From Legionella_C dresdenensis (GTDB lineage Bacteria; Pseudomonadota; Gammaproteobacteria; Legionellales; Legionellaceae), in the NCBI RefSeq assembly GCF_042649825.1, contig NZ_JBHSAB010000001.1, positions 62,001 through 126,000 of the forward strand: 64,000 bases of DNA, given 5' to 3'. Each line of letters starts with the position of its first letter. Position 1 is the stretch's first letter. Of this stretch, positions 8,224-16,478 are shown piece by piece. The position numbers were made by a program, and so were the translations under genes. The notes under the pieces are model-generated. The model ran no database searches. It was given only the letters and a program-made list of their open reading frames with translations, and had not been told where the DNA came from.

Positions 8224-10119
8224 TCATCTACAGCAAACTGCTTCCAAATCGCAATGCTCATGGTCGACAGAAACTAGCTGCACCACGCCATGGGAAAGTT
8301 GCTTAAATAATCCACTTATAGTTAAGGGATTATTCTTTATTGTTGATACCGCTTCACGTGCTTTCATTTCACGATAAAGATCACCGTGTACATCTAACAA
8401 TGCTGTTAGATAGAGAGCGTGATCTAAATTAATATCCATATGAGCCAGTTCACTGTATCTTAATTTTAATGCACTTTGCAAAGCTTCCTTGGCTGGGCTT
8501 GTTATAGAAGTTTCATCAAAGTCAACTATACGCCAATGATTATTCAAGATTAAAGAAATTGCGGTGTCGTCTAGCTGCTGGCAACCATTAATATAAATCC
8601 TTTTCAAGGCGGTATTTTTTTCTAAGGCTTCAAAAAGTCTTCGCATATTCAACACCTCAATATTGCCAATTAATAAGGAAAGGGAAGTAAGGATTTGATT
8701 ATTTTCCAATGCTTCCACAATTGGTTGAATATTTATCGCCTCACCGGGGCTTTGGTTTGATCTGATGTCCTTATTTATACCAACAGTTAAATTGGTCATG
8801 GATTTATGTGTTGCTAAAATCTCTCCAAAAAAAGATACATCTTCTTGGGTGCCACAATAAATCCACAATTTTTTTAAATGGTTGTGCAGTAAAGCTTCTT
8901 TAAATGCAGCATTATTAGCAAAACATAGGTCTTTCGAAGTAAGAATTAATTCTTCCAGACTTGCATTATCAGTTAAAAATTCCGCAATCTTTGTTAAAAA
9001 AAACTCTGGCTTTACATAGTTTAACGCGCTAAAAAATATATCAAGGGAACGAATTGCACTTTGTTTTAACGCTTTTGTAAGTAAACACATGCTTTCTGAG
9101 GTAGCATGGGCATAAAATCTCAAGTGACTAAGCCCTGAGTTTTTGTTTAAGCCTTCTGCAATTTCTTTCAGTGTATCAAAGCTTTCATCGCTCTCCACCC
9201 CACCTAAATTAATGCAAAAGATATCAAATTCTTGCAGTGTTTGATTAGCTTTTAAAACTGGCCCAATTAATGCATTAAACTGCGCGGTCGATAAGAAAGT
9301 ACCTGCAAATTTAAAAGAAATAAGAGTTCGATTGGCGCTTAGCGCTGTAGCTAATGCTATTGTACCGTTATAATCAACTTTATTGTAGTTTAAATTTAAA
9401 TGAGTTAAATATTGATTTTCATTTAATGCAACAGCTATTGCTTGTGCGCCTGTGTAAGCAATTTTATTGGAAGACAGGTTGAGTTCTTTTAATGCTTGAT
9501 TCTGGCTTAAGGCCTTCGCGAGAGGCACTATTTCGTTATCACCAAGGTTACAATTACATAAAACGAGTGTTTTCAGAGTGTTGTTTACTGCTAAATCATC
9601 TGCTAACGCTTGCATATTATTGTTTTTAAGATTAACGCCTAACTGAAAATAAATTAGGGTCTGATTGTCTCGCAAAACATTTTTAAAATTAACCGTGCAA
9701 TTACCATCCTTTTTTTTGCAAATTAAGCAAAACTCAGTTAATGTTTGATTGCTTTTTAAAGCGTCTAAAATGCCTTGTAACTCGGGTTTAAAGCTATCAT
9801 CAAGATGGAGTGTAAACTTATTCAATCTTTGATTGGTTGTTAGCATTTGAGCAAGTAAAATTAAACCTTCAGCAGAAATTTTACAATCATATAAACCTAT
9901 CGATGTTATAGACAGGTTACTATCAAGCATCTTAATAAGTAATTTTATTGAAGTTAACTCTAAAGTCATATAGCTGATATACAAGGATTTTATAGTGGTG
10001 TTAGATTCTAACACTTTTAAAAAACCATGTATTTCATTGATCTGTAGAAAGTTTGCATTTAACTCTAAGTCAGCTTTCCCAAGTTTATCAATCTCTGTTT
10101 TTTTAAATAAAGTTAACAT
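8224..10119 (-). CDS. Leucine-rich-repeat protein (ribonuclease-inhibitor type), candidate effector
   Basis: About 631 residues. From residue 30 to about 530 it is made of 27-30 residue leucine-rich repeats of the ribonuclease-inhibitor/NLR type; the clearest units read LKTLVLCNCNLGDNEIVPLA, LKELNLSSNKIAYTGAQAIA and LTHLNLNYNKVDYNGTIALA. A helical C-terminal cap of about 100 residues contains several Cys and His and has no repeat pattern. No signal peptide or membrane helix is present. The ATG at 10119 is preferred over a GTG at 10125 because AAGGG lies five bases before the ATG and the GTG is inside it. Eukaryote-like LRR proteins in Legionellales are often type IV secretion substrates; that role is inferred here. 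Confidence 0.85.
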   Translation of the reverse strand: MLTLFKKTEIDKLGKADLELNANFLQINEIHGFLKVLESNTTIKSLYISYMTLELTSIKLLIKMLDSNLSITSIGLYDCKISAEGLILLAQMLTTNQRLNKFTLHLDDSFKPELQGILDALKSNQTLTEFCLICKKKDGNCTVNFKNVLRDNQTLIYFQLGVNLKNNNMQALADDLAVNNTLKTLVLCNCNLGDNEIVPLAKALSQNQALKELNLSSNKIAYTGAQAIAVALNENQYLTHLNLNYNKVDYNGTIALATALSANRTLISFKFAGTFLSTAQFNALIGPVLKANQTLQEFDIFCINLGGVESDESFDTLKEIAEGLNKNSGLSHLRFYAHATSESMCLLTKALKQSAIRSLDIFFSALNYVKPEFFLTKIAEFLTDNASLEELILTSKDLCFANNAAFKEALLHNHLKKLWIYCGTQEDVSFFGEILATHKSMTNLTVGINKDIRSNQSPGEAINIQPIVEALENNQILTSLSLLIGNIEVLNMRRLFEALEKNTALKRIYINGCQQLDDTAISLILNNHWRIVDFDETSITSPAKEALQSALKLRYSELAHMDINLDHALYLTALLDVHGDLYREMKAREAVSTIKNNPLTISGLFKQLSHGVVQLVSVDHEHCDLEAVCCR

Positions 10120-10125
10120 TATCAC

Positions 10126-10404
10126 CCTTTTAGTTTTTAAATCCTCCTTAACTAAATTTATCCATTAAATTATTTGTGGAAAAATTATACAATAAAAAGT
10201 ATAAAATGCTAGAGATTTCTATTTTTAAGGCTCTATCAAAACATACGATTTCCAAGAAAAGTGTAAAATAAACTTGTTTGTACCAGGCAACGTCTCTGAA
10301 TTTTTTTGGTTTTGGCTTGATTTAAGTCAATGATGAAACTCATGTATTTATCATACTATTGAACCTGATCTTCGATATTCTTCCTGTCAGCGGGAGTAGC
10401 CATT
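10126..10404. other. Intergenic region between the LRR gene and the BON gene
   Basis: An AT-rich divergent region. It holds a TATAAT on the minus strand (10184-10189) that may serve the LRR gene, with no good -35, and the FNR-type promoter of the BON gene on the plus strand (10317-10357). Nothing else recognised. Confidence 0.5.
10317..10357 (+). promoter_or_regulatory. FNR/ANR-type box and class II promoter for BON-adh
   Basis: TTGATTTAAGTCAA at 10317-10330 matches the FNR consensus TTGAT-N4-ATCAA with one mismatch. A -10-like CATACT at 10352-10357 would place the transcription start near 10365, so the box centre is at about -41.5, the standard position for class II activation by FNR-type proteins. 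An FNR-type regulator with a matching recognition helix is encoded 2 kb downstream. Confidence 0.7.
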
Positions 10405-11067
10405 ATGAAAACCGATAGTCAACTTTATACAGAAATTATGGAAAAGCTGGAATTTGAACCAGCTATTCATCCTACACATATCACTTTAGCTGTCCGTGAA
10501 GGCATTGTTACGTTAACAGGTACGGTAGGTCATTATCCTGAAAAAAGAAAGGTTGAACGTGCGGTTAGAGGTATTGAAGGCGTAAGAGGAATCGTTAATG
10601 ATTTGGCAGTTAATCTAATTGCCAGTTTACAGCGCAACGATACAGATATTGCCAAAACTATTATCTATGCGCTGGAATGGGCTATCAATGTACCTGCTGA
10701 CAAAATCAAGGTCACCGTAGAAAACGGTCATGTCAAACTCACGGGCGAAGTAGAGTGGGCTTATCAGCGCCATAATGCCGAAAATGCCGTTCGCTATTTG
10801 GCGGGAATTAAAAGTATTGATAATCAAATCAAAATTAAACCTTCTATGGCTATTATCTCGCCCACCGAAGTTAAAGAAAAAATCAGCAAAGAATTTGAAC
10901 GCAATGCACTGATTGATGCAGCAAGGATTCAAGTTGAATCGAGAGGCGGTGAAATCATACTCAAAGGCCATGTTCGTTCATGGCCAGAATATAGAGAAGC
11001 CGAGCGAGCCGCCTGGTCTATTCCAGGGGTTATTCAGGTCAACAATCACTTAAGCATAACCAATTAG
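10405..11067 (+). CDS. Triple BON-domain protein (OsmY-like)
   Basis: 220 residues made of three BON domains in a row (about 1-72, 75-148, 150-220), each with the GxVxLxGxV core: GIVTLTGTV, GHVKLTGEV, GEIILKGHV. No signal peptide is visible, unlike periplasmic OsmY, so it is probably cytoplasmic. BON domains are thought to bind membranes or other hydrophobic ligands under stress. A GGGAG ribosome site precedes the ATG. The gene is followed 14 bases later by an alcohol dehydrogenase and is headed by an FNR-type box, so a low-oxygen or stationary-phase role is likely. Confidence 0.9.
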   Translation: MKTDSQLYTEIMEKLEFEPAIHPTHITLAVREGIVTLTGTVGHYPEKRKVERAVRGIEGVRGIVNDLAVNLIASLQRNDTDIAKTIIYALEWAINVPADKIKVTVENGHVKLTGEVEWAYQRHNAENAVRYLAGIKSIDNQIKIKPSMAIISPTEVKEKISKEFERNALIDAARIQVESRGGEIILKGHVRSWPEYREAERAAWSIPGVIQVNNHLSITN

Positions 11068-11081
11068 CAGGAGGTATGACC

Positions 11082-12104
11082 ATGTCCAAGATGATGAAAG
11101 CGGCAATCGCTCACCGATTTGGCGTACCGTTGACGATTGAGGAAATCCCTGTTCCTGAAGTCAAAGCGGGGCAAATCCTGGTAAAAATCGCTGCTTCCGG
11201 AATTTGTCATTCTGATTTACATGCGGTCAATGGAGATTGGCCAGTTAAACCTATGCTGCCTTTCATTCCAGGGCATGAAGGTGCTGGCACAGTAGCTGCT
11301 GTAGGCGCTGGAGTAACCCAGGTAAAGGAAGGAGATAGAGTGGGAGTTCCCTGGCTTCATACTGCCTGCGGCCAATGTGAATTTTGCCTCAGCAGCTGGG
11401 AAACATTATGTAAAGCGCAAAAAAATACGGGCTATTCAGTTAATGGCTGCTATGCTGAATATGTCATCGCTGATCCCCGGTATGTTGGACATCTGCCAGC
11501 CAAGCTGGACTTTGCTGCCGCCGCTTCCATTCTTTGCGCAGGCCTTACTGTTTATAAAGGGATTAAGGAAACCGATACTAAACCTGGCGATTGGTTAGTT
11601 GTGTCTGGTATCGGCGGCCTTGGCCATATGGCCATACAGTATGCCAAAGCTATGGGGCTTAACGTCATAGCCATTGATATCCACGAGCCCCAATTAGCGC
11701 TGGCGAAGCAGTTAAAGGCTGATATTATAATCAATGCAGCCCAGGAAGATCCGGTAGCAAAAATTCTCAATGAAATTCAAGGCGCCCACGGTGTTTTGGT
11801 TACAGCGGTATCTTCTGAAACTTTTTCCCAAGCTGTCAATATGCTGCGCAGGCGGGGAACAGTAGCCCTGGTTGGTTTGCCGCCCGGCGATTTCAATCTT
11901 TCCATTTTCGATATGGTGTTAAACCGCAAAACAGTCAGAGGCTCTATCGTAGGAACACGTATGGATTTGGTTGAATGTCTCGATTTTGCTGCGCAAGGAA
12001 AAGTGAGTGTGCACTATGCATTAGAGCGTTTAGACAATATCAATACTATCTTTAGCAAGATGAATGCAGGTGAGGTGCAGGGGCGGATTGTCATGGAACC
12101 TTGA
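11082..12104 (+). CDS. adhP: Zinc-dependent alcohol dehydrogenase, AdhP type
   Basis: About 340 residues of the medium-chain dehydrogenase family. Catalytic zinc ligands are in GICHSDLH and PGHEGAG, structural zinc cysteines in CGQCEFC plus the Cys eight residues on (ETLCK), and the NAD site in SGIGGLGHMAIQ. It oxidises primary alcohols or reduces aldehydes with NAD(H). The ATG at 11082 is preferred to that at 11076 because AGGAGG lies seven bases before the former and one base before the latter. Cotranscription with the BON gene is likely. Ethanol formation to recycle NADH when oxygen is scarce fits with pta-ackA nearby. Confidence 0.93.
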   Translation: MSKMMKAAIAHRFGVPLTIEEIPVPEVKAGQILVKIAASGICHSDLHAVNGDWPVKPMLPFIPGHEGAGTVAAVGAGVTQVKEGDRVGVPWLHTACGQCEFCLSSWETLCKAQKNTGYSVNGCYAEYVIADPRYVGHLPAKLDFAAAASILCAGLTVYKGIKETDTKPGDWLVVSGIGGLGHMAIQYAKAMGLNVIAIDIHEPQLALAKQLKADIIINAAQEDPVAKILNEIQGAHGVLVTAVSSETFSQAVNMLRRRGTVALVGLPPGDFNLSIFDMVLNRKTVRGSIVGTRMDLVECLDFAAQGKVSVHYALERLDNINTIFSKMNAGEVQGRIVMEP

Positions 12105-12180
12105 GTTCAAATTTCGAGAAATTTGAATGTTATTATCGGCATAAGTGAAATATATGGCTTAATTGCGTGTACCAATCTGC

Positions 12181-12211
12181 TTGACCATGTCAATCATTTT
12201 AACTGTATAAT
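12181..12211 (+). promoter_or_regulatory. Promoter with FNR-like palindrome before the Crp/Fnr gene
   Basis: The exact palindrome TTGAC-CAT-GTCAA (12181-12193) is followed by TATAAT at 12206-12211. TTGACC could itself act as -35 (19-base spacer). The half-sites match FNR half-sites but the spacer is one base short of the FNR consensus, so autoregulation is only a possibility. Confidence 0.4.
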
Positions 12212-12255
12212 AGAAATACTGGTACTGAGTCTCTAATCATTCAGAAGGAGGGTTC

Positions 12256-12987
12256 ATGTTATCAGATAACCTGTTTTCAAGCCTTTCGCTATTTAAAGAT
12301 ATACAGGCGCAAACACAGCTTTTCCTTAGTCAAGCGTCTAAACTCAATTACTATAAGAAAGGTACCCTTTTTTATACGGCACAAGCTACTGAAAAATCTT
12401 ATCTTTATTATATTGTCAGGGGATGGGTAAAGTTATTTACTGTATCCCTGGAAGGCACTGAAATTATCCGGGATATCTTGACTGATGCCCATCATTTTAA
12501 TGAAGCGTTGCTTTTTAAAGACAAGATTGAACCTCTTTGTGCCCAGGCTATCTCTGATACTCAGGTTATCACTACGCCTATTGCAATATTAAAACAAGGA
12601 CTGATGCAAGATGCGCAACTGGCGGTTAATTTATTAAGAAATACCATACAAAAGCAATGTGAGTTAATCTACACGGTAGAACACCTTTCCATCCAAAATG
12701 CGGCGCAACGGATTGGCTGCTTTTTATTGCGGTTATGCCCTGTGGAAAAGACGCAGGCAATTACAATACATCTGCCCTACGATAAAGCGTTGGTTGCCGC
12801 ACGATTAGGCATGTGTCCGGAAACTTTTTCCAGGGCGTTAATGAAACTTCGAAAACTCTGCCGGATTAAAGTCATGGGAGAAATTATCCATATTCCAGAG
12901 ATTAACTTCCTGACCCAATATATATGCAGCCAATGTTCATTGAATTATCCTTGTCAAGCAGCCTTACTTTCATCATCAACCTACTGA
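12256..12987 (+). CDS. Crp/Fnr-family transcriptional regulator with C-terminal Cys cluster
   Basis: 243 residues: a cupin-like sensor domain (about 15-130), a dimer helix, and a winged HTH (about 150-215). The recognition helix ETFSRAL (E189, S192, R193) has the E-x-x-S-R pattern by which FNR reads TTGAT half-sites. It lacks the N-terminal cysteine group of classical FNR. Instead it ends with C224-x2-C227-x5-C233, a possible metal or redox site, and has further Cys at 95, 135, 155 and 161. An AGAAGGAGGG ribosome site is present. It most likely controls the upstream BON-adh pair through the box at 10317. Confidence 0.9.
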   Translation: MLSDNLFSSLSLFKDIQAQTQLFLSQASKLNYYKKGTLFYTAQATEKSYLYYIVRGWVKLFTVSLEGTEIIRDILTDAHHFNEALLFKDKIEPLCAQAISDTQVITTPIAILKQGLMQDAQLAVNLLRNTIQKQCELIYTVEHLSIQNAAQRIGCFLLRLCPVEKTQAITIHLPYDKALVAARLGMCPETFSRALMKLRKLCRIKVMGEIIHIPEINFLTQYICSQCSLNYPCQAALLSSSTY

Positions 12988-13104
12988 TGTTTCGGTAAAC
13001 AGTTCGCCCAATAGCGCTTTATCCGGTACCCGTCGTATAATATCTCCCAGCGATAAAATGCCGCTCAGTCTATTAGTTTTATCTTTAATCAGTACCCTAC
13101 ACAT
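12976..13104 (-). pseudogene. C-terminal remnant of a CBS-domain protein
   Basis: On the minus strand 42 codons read as the last part of a CBS pair: RVLIKDKTNRLSGILSLGD, then IIRR and a stop. The motif (G-I-L-S-x-G-D-I) is the C-terminal signature of CBS domains. There is no ribosome site, the frame is closed by TGA four codons upstream, and a family A repeat (13107-13130) lies exactly where the rest of the gene should be. It overlaps the tail of the Crp/Fnr gene by 12 bases, end to end. I read it as a gene truncated at a repeat. Confidence 0.7.
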
Positions 13105-13106
13105 AA

Positions 13107-13130
13107 TGTTGGGTCAAACGTCCAAACCTA
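13107..13130. repeat. Family A palindromic repeat
   Basis: TGTTGGGTCAAACG followed by TCCAAACCTA, a slightly decayed copy. It abuts the CBS-domain remnant and precedes the outer-membrane protein gene. Confidence 0.6.
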
Positions 13131-13200
13131 TTTGTCATTATGGAAAAAAACCTTTATTATTAAGCGCTTTTTTGATTTTTTAATTTATAGGGATTTACTC

Positions 13201-14031
13201 ATGAACAAGCTTAACATTATTACCGCTTCTCTGGCTTTAGGCCTTTCTTCCACAGTAACTGCAGGCACAATGGGTCCAGTAGCTCCTCAAACTTCTGACT
13301 GGTATTTTACAGGCGGCGCTGGTTATTCTGCCAGCCGTAATGCAGATATCCGTGTTTTCTCAGGCGTATGGGACAATGCCGCTCAGGGTTATAACAATGA
13401 TCTCGGCTCTACTGCACTGCTGTTTGCCGGTGTCGGTTATTACATCACTGACTACCTGAGCATTGATGCCCGTTATGAACACCGCGGCGACTACAGGTAC
13501 AAGCAATATCAGACTGGCGCTAATACCGGAACCAGTGGTTTTACCGGTTCAGCTCGTACCCGCTTTTTTGATGTTTCCAGTGACGCGGCCATGTTTAGCG
13601 CCTGGTTAGATCTGGGTAATTTATCCCCGCAATTACAGTGGGCGGCAAATGGTATTACCATAACGCCTTTTGTTGGTGCAGGTCTTGGTGTTGACTATCT
13701 CGATGTCAGTAATTTCCGCACTGTAGGCAATTCATTTGTTGATGGCAATCAGGTGTTACGTTCTGAAGTATCTTCTATTAATCAGACAACAACTGACAGT
13801 GCCTTTGCCTGGCATGTTGGTGCAGGTTTAGCCGCGCAGCTGACTCCAAAAACAAGTCTGGCTGTTGGTTATAACTACTTCGATGGCGGTAAATTGCCCT
13901 TCCCTAATTACATTACTTCATCAACCACGTCTCCAAACGCAGCCTTGGGTCGAAATGGAGTCACAGTTCCAGCCTGGGATGGCCGTTTGACTGCTAATGA
14001 AGTCTATGCGGAATTGCGAGTCAGATTCTAA
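13201..14031 (+). CDS. Outer-membrane beta-barrel protein
   Basis: 276 residues. A signal peptide (MNKLNIITASLALGLSS, cleavage near TAG) is followed by alternating strands with aromatic ends and a C-terminal phenylalanine (ELRVRF), the usual recognition signal for the BAM machinery. Strand patterns such as FAGVGYYITDYLSIDARYEH and AGLAAQLTPKTSLAVGYNYF are typical of eight-stranded opacity/OmpA-like barrels. The ATG at 13201 is chosen because AGGGA precedes it and the signal peptide starts there; an upstream TTG at 13132 gives an implausible leader. Role: surface protein, possibly adhesion or permeability; not known. Confidence 0.88.
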   Translation: MNKLNIITASLALGLSSTVTAGTMGPVAPQTSDWYFTGGAGYSASRNADIRVFSGVWDNAAQGYNNDLGSTALLFAGVGYYITDYLSIDARYEHRGDYRYKQYQTGANTGTSGFTGSARTRFFDVSSDAAMFSAWLDLGNLSPQLQWAANGITITPFVGAGLGVDYLDVSNFRTVGNSFVDGNQVLRSEVSSINQTTTDSAFAWHVGAGLAAQLTPKTSLAVGYNYFDGGKLPFPNYITSSTTSPNAALGRNGVTVPAWDGRLTANEVYAELRVRF

Positions 14032-14057
14032 AGTTTGTTGCTATCCGGAGGATGTAA

Positions 14058-14663
14058 ATGGATACAATTGAAGCGATACGTACACGGCGCGCGGTCAAAC
14101 ACTTTGACCCGACGCACCGTTTGACGTCAGAAGAAGAGGCAAGCCTGATCGATTTGGCAGCTCAGGCGCCCTCTTCTTTTAATATTCAACACTGGCGTCT
14201 GGTGAAAGTCACAGATCAGCAGCTAAGAAAACAAATTCGTGCAGCTGCTGTTGATCAGGCGCAAGTTACTGATGCTTCTTTATTGTTTGTGATTACAACT
14301 GATATTAAAGCATGGGCTAAAGATCCTCACCGTTACTGGCATAACGCGCCACAGGAAGTTCAGGATATTATTCTGCCCTGGATTCCAAATTTCTATGGCG
14401 GCAAGGAGCAATTGCAACGTGATGAAGCAATGCGTTCTGTCGGTTTTATCGCTCAGACACTGATGTTGGCTGCCAGAGCAATGGGATATGATTCATGCCC
14501 GATGATCGGTTTCGATGCTGAAAAAGTTGCGCAGATTATTAACCTGCCTGCTGATCATGCAATTGGAATGATGCTGGTTATTGGAAAATCAACTAAACCA
14601 AGTTGGCCAAAGCCTGGTTATATCAGTAAAGAAGAAATGGTTGTTGAAAACCGCTTTAAATAA
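14058..14663 (+). CDS. Nitroreductase-family FMN oxidoreductase
   Basis: 201 residues. Typical features: the N-terminal RTRRAVKHFDP (FMN phosphate binding), APSSFNIQHWR (FMN loop) and the C-terminal VIGKSTKPSWPKPG. The family reduces quinones, nitro compounds or enones with NAD(P)H. It starts 27 bases after the barrel gene with GGAGG before the ATG, so it is probably cotranscribed. Close to YdjA/YfkO-like members by eye; substrate unknown. A strong hairpin follows the stop. Confidence 0.9.
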   Translation: MDTIEAIRTRRAVKHFDPTHRLTSEEEASLIDLAAQAPSSFNIQHWRLVKVTDQQLRKQIRAAAVDQAQVTDASLLFVITTDIKAWAKDPHRYWHNAPQEVQDIILPWIPNFYGGKEQLQRDEAMRSVGFIAQTLMLAARAMGYDSCPMIGFDAEKVAQIINLPADHAIGMMLVIGKSTKPSWPKPGYISKEEMVVENRFK

Positions 14664-14671
14664 CCTGTAGT

Positions 14672-14704
14672 AACGTCATCCCTCTCTATCTCTGGGATGA
14701 CGTT
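14672..14704. terminator. Bidirectional hairpin terminator
   Basis: AACGTCATCCC pairs with GGGATGACGTT around an 11-base loop and is followed by TTTTC on the plus strand. It separates the convergent nitroreductase and YetF-like genes; the stop codon of the latter lies in the loop. Confidence 0.7.
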
Positions 14705-15174
14705 TTCATTTGAAAGGATATCTGACCACCCCGCTCAAGGATAGCAATTTTAACCTGGTTAATACTATTGACTCCGTACTGAAGCCGTAATGCCTGCAAT
14801 ACGTCATTAGTGGTAAGCCGTGTACACTGAAGATTTTTTTTAATATATTTTCCATTTCGTATAATAGTAATTTTTTGACCTTTAATGTATTTTCCAATGC
14901 GATGACTTTTATAGGTTAAATAAATTAATGCCCGGTACATTAGGACTATAATTGTACAGACAATCATTGATGGTAATAATGGAATATTATTTACAATTGC
15001 TTCGCCTAATATCGCTCCAAGAATAATATAAATAATAAAATCCAAAGCAGAATGATTGCCATAAAGACGGGATGGATTAATTCTAAAAATAATGACCGCA
15101 TAGAGGGTAATACATACCCCTCTGAGATAAAGTCCATAATCGAGAATTTCGTTTAATCCTAAAAATTTTTCCAT
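14686..15174 (-). CDS. DUF421/YetF-like membrane protein
   Basis: 162 residues from the ATG at 15174; longer starts would run into the upstream gene. Three hydrophobic helices (about 12-95) are followed by a soluble domain with the DUF421 signature: RNGKYIKKNLQCTRLTTNDV and LRLQYGVNSINQVKIAILER. Family members sit in the inner membrane with the C-terminal domain in the cytoplasm; their function is poorly known (spore and stress roles in Bacillus). It begins 11 bases after the GH18 gene, so the two are likely cotranscribed, although a functional link is not obvious. Confidence 0.85.
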   Translation of the reverse strand: MEKFLGLNEILDYGLYLRGVCITLYAVIIFRINPSRLYGNHSALDFIIYIILGAILGEAIVNNIPLLPSMIVCTIIVLMYRALIYLTYKSHRIGKYIKGQKITIIRNGKYIKKNLQCTRLTTNDVLQALRLQYGVNSINQVKIAILERGGQISFQMKTSSQR

Positions 15175-15185
15175 TTTATTCTCAG

Positions 15186-16433
15186 CTAACCGTTGTAACC
15201 GACCAAATCGGCAATTTGAATGGTATATTGAAAATTGCTGCAAGCGCTGTCAGCTGACATATTCCAATTAAACAAACCCGCTGTGCCGGCATATGGCGGT
15301 ATAACCGGAGTACAGTTTTCAGTATCTATACCATTTGCGATCCGCGTTGCGGGATAACCAATCATAATCAGGCTGTCAAAAAAGTTTTCGCCAAAATCCG
15401 GATCGCCATTATAGTAAGTCTGGATATTGATTAAATCAAAGCTGTTAGCATTTTGCCTGTCAACCTGCGTATCCTGTAAACCTCCAAATACCGAGTTATT
15501 GCCAGCCGGGCTGATTGTCAGGTAGTACGGTTTGCCGTCTTGTAACGCTGCATAATTTAATGCGTTACGCAAATTGGCTATGACGCCATCAAAATTTTCC
15601 TGTGAAATAAAACCCGTACTGCCTCCAATTCCCTCATCATCAATATCCAGGCCATCAAGATGATTGTCACGGATAAATTGAATAACGCTTGGAACAAAAA
15701 GATTGGCATGATTAACATAATCATTATTAATATAGGTCCAATCGTTCTTGTCCCAGCCCAATGAGATTAGCAGTTTTATGCCAGGGTTAACACTGCGGGC
15801 AACATGCAATAAGCGAGCAATACGGCCAGGCTGATCCGGCTGTCCCGCCTCATAAGTAAAAATTGCACCCAACCCTGCTGGATAGGTATGCGCAAATGCT
15901 ATAAAAATTGCGCTGACACGCTCAAACGGCATGTTGATATCGGGTTCAATCCATTGCCCTACCCCAGCAAAGTAGATAGGGTAAAATGTTCCCGCATAAG
16001 GCGTAGGAAAAGTACTGCCCGGTACATTTGAACTGGCAATAACCGAGACGCGATTAGCTGATACAGGGATTGAGCAGGCTGTACCATTATAAGCGCAGAC
16101 TCTGGGCGTCAAAGTTATTGCGGCATTTTGAGCAGGCGCCTGGATGGCGACAATAAAATTACAGCTCGCACCTGGCGCTATGGCGGTGCAATAATTACTG
16201 CTCAAAAATGGTACTAGTATGTTGTTGGCATTGCCGTAAGCGGGATCAATGGATAATGCACTTAATGTTTGTCTGGTATTATTTTTGACACTATAAGTCA
16301 AATAGGTCTGGCTGTTTGAAGAAATGGCTATAGGGTTGCTGCTGCTGGGAATAACATCCATAATCGCTGCAGCAGACACGCTCGCAGTGGCGAAAAACAA
16401 ACTGGTTCCCAATAAGAGAGATAATTTTTTCAT
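15186..16433 (-). CDS. Secreted GH18 glycosidase (chitinase-like)
   Basis: 415 residues. A signal peptide (1-21) leads into an Ig-like beta domain with paired cysteines (about 25-135) and a GH18 barrel (about 148-415). The catalytic signature DxxDxDxE is intact as D260-G-L-D-I-D-D-E267, and the preceding strand KLLISLGW is typical. GH18 enzymes cut chitin or related N-acetylglucosamine polymers. Legionella ChiA is a type II secretion substrate, so export of this protein by that route is plausible. An AGGA ribosome site precedes the ATG. Whether it cuts chitin or host glycans cannot be told from sequence. Confidence 0.88.
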   Translation of the reverse strand: MKKLSLLLGTSLFFATASVSAAAIMDVIPSSSNPIAISSNSQTYLTYSVKNNTRQTLSALSIDPAYGNANNILVPFLSSNYCTAIAPGASCNFIVAIQAPAQNAAITLTPRVCAYNGTACSIPVSANRVSVIASSNVPGSTFPTPYAGTFYPIYFAGVGQWIEPDINMPFERVSAIFIAFAHTYPAGLGAIFTYEAGQPDQPGRIARLLHVARSVNPGIKLLISLGWDKNDWTYINNDYVNHANLFVPSVIQFIRDNHLDGLDIDDEGIGGSTGFISQENFDGVIANLRNALNYAALQDGKPYYLTISPAGNNSVFGGLQDTQVDRQNANSFDLINIQTYYNGDPDFGENFFDSLIMIGYPATRIANGIDTENCTPVIPPYAGTAGLFNWNMSADSACSNFQYTIQIADLVGYNG

Positions 16434-16478
16434 ACTATTTCATCCTGAAATTAAGCCGTCTTTACGAGAGTTAGCGAA

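Noticed and set aside
14706..14897. Short minus-strand ORF inside the YetF-like gene
   Set aside because: It is in another frame of a well-supported DUF421 domain and has no ribosome site.
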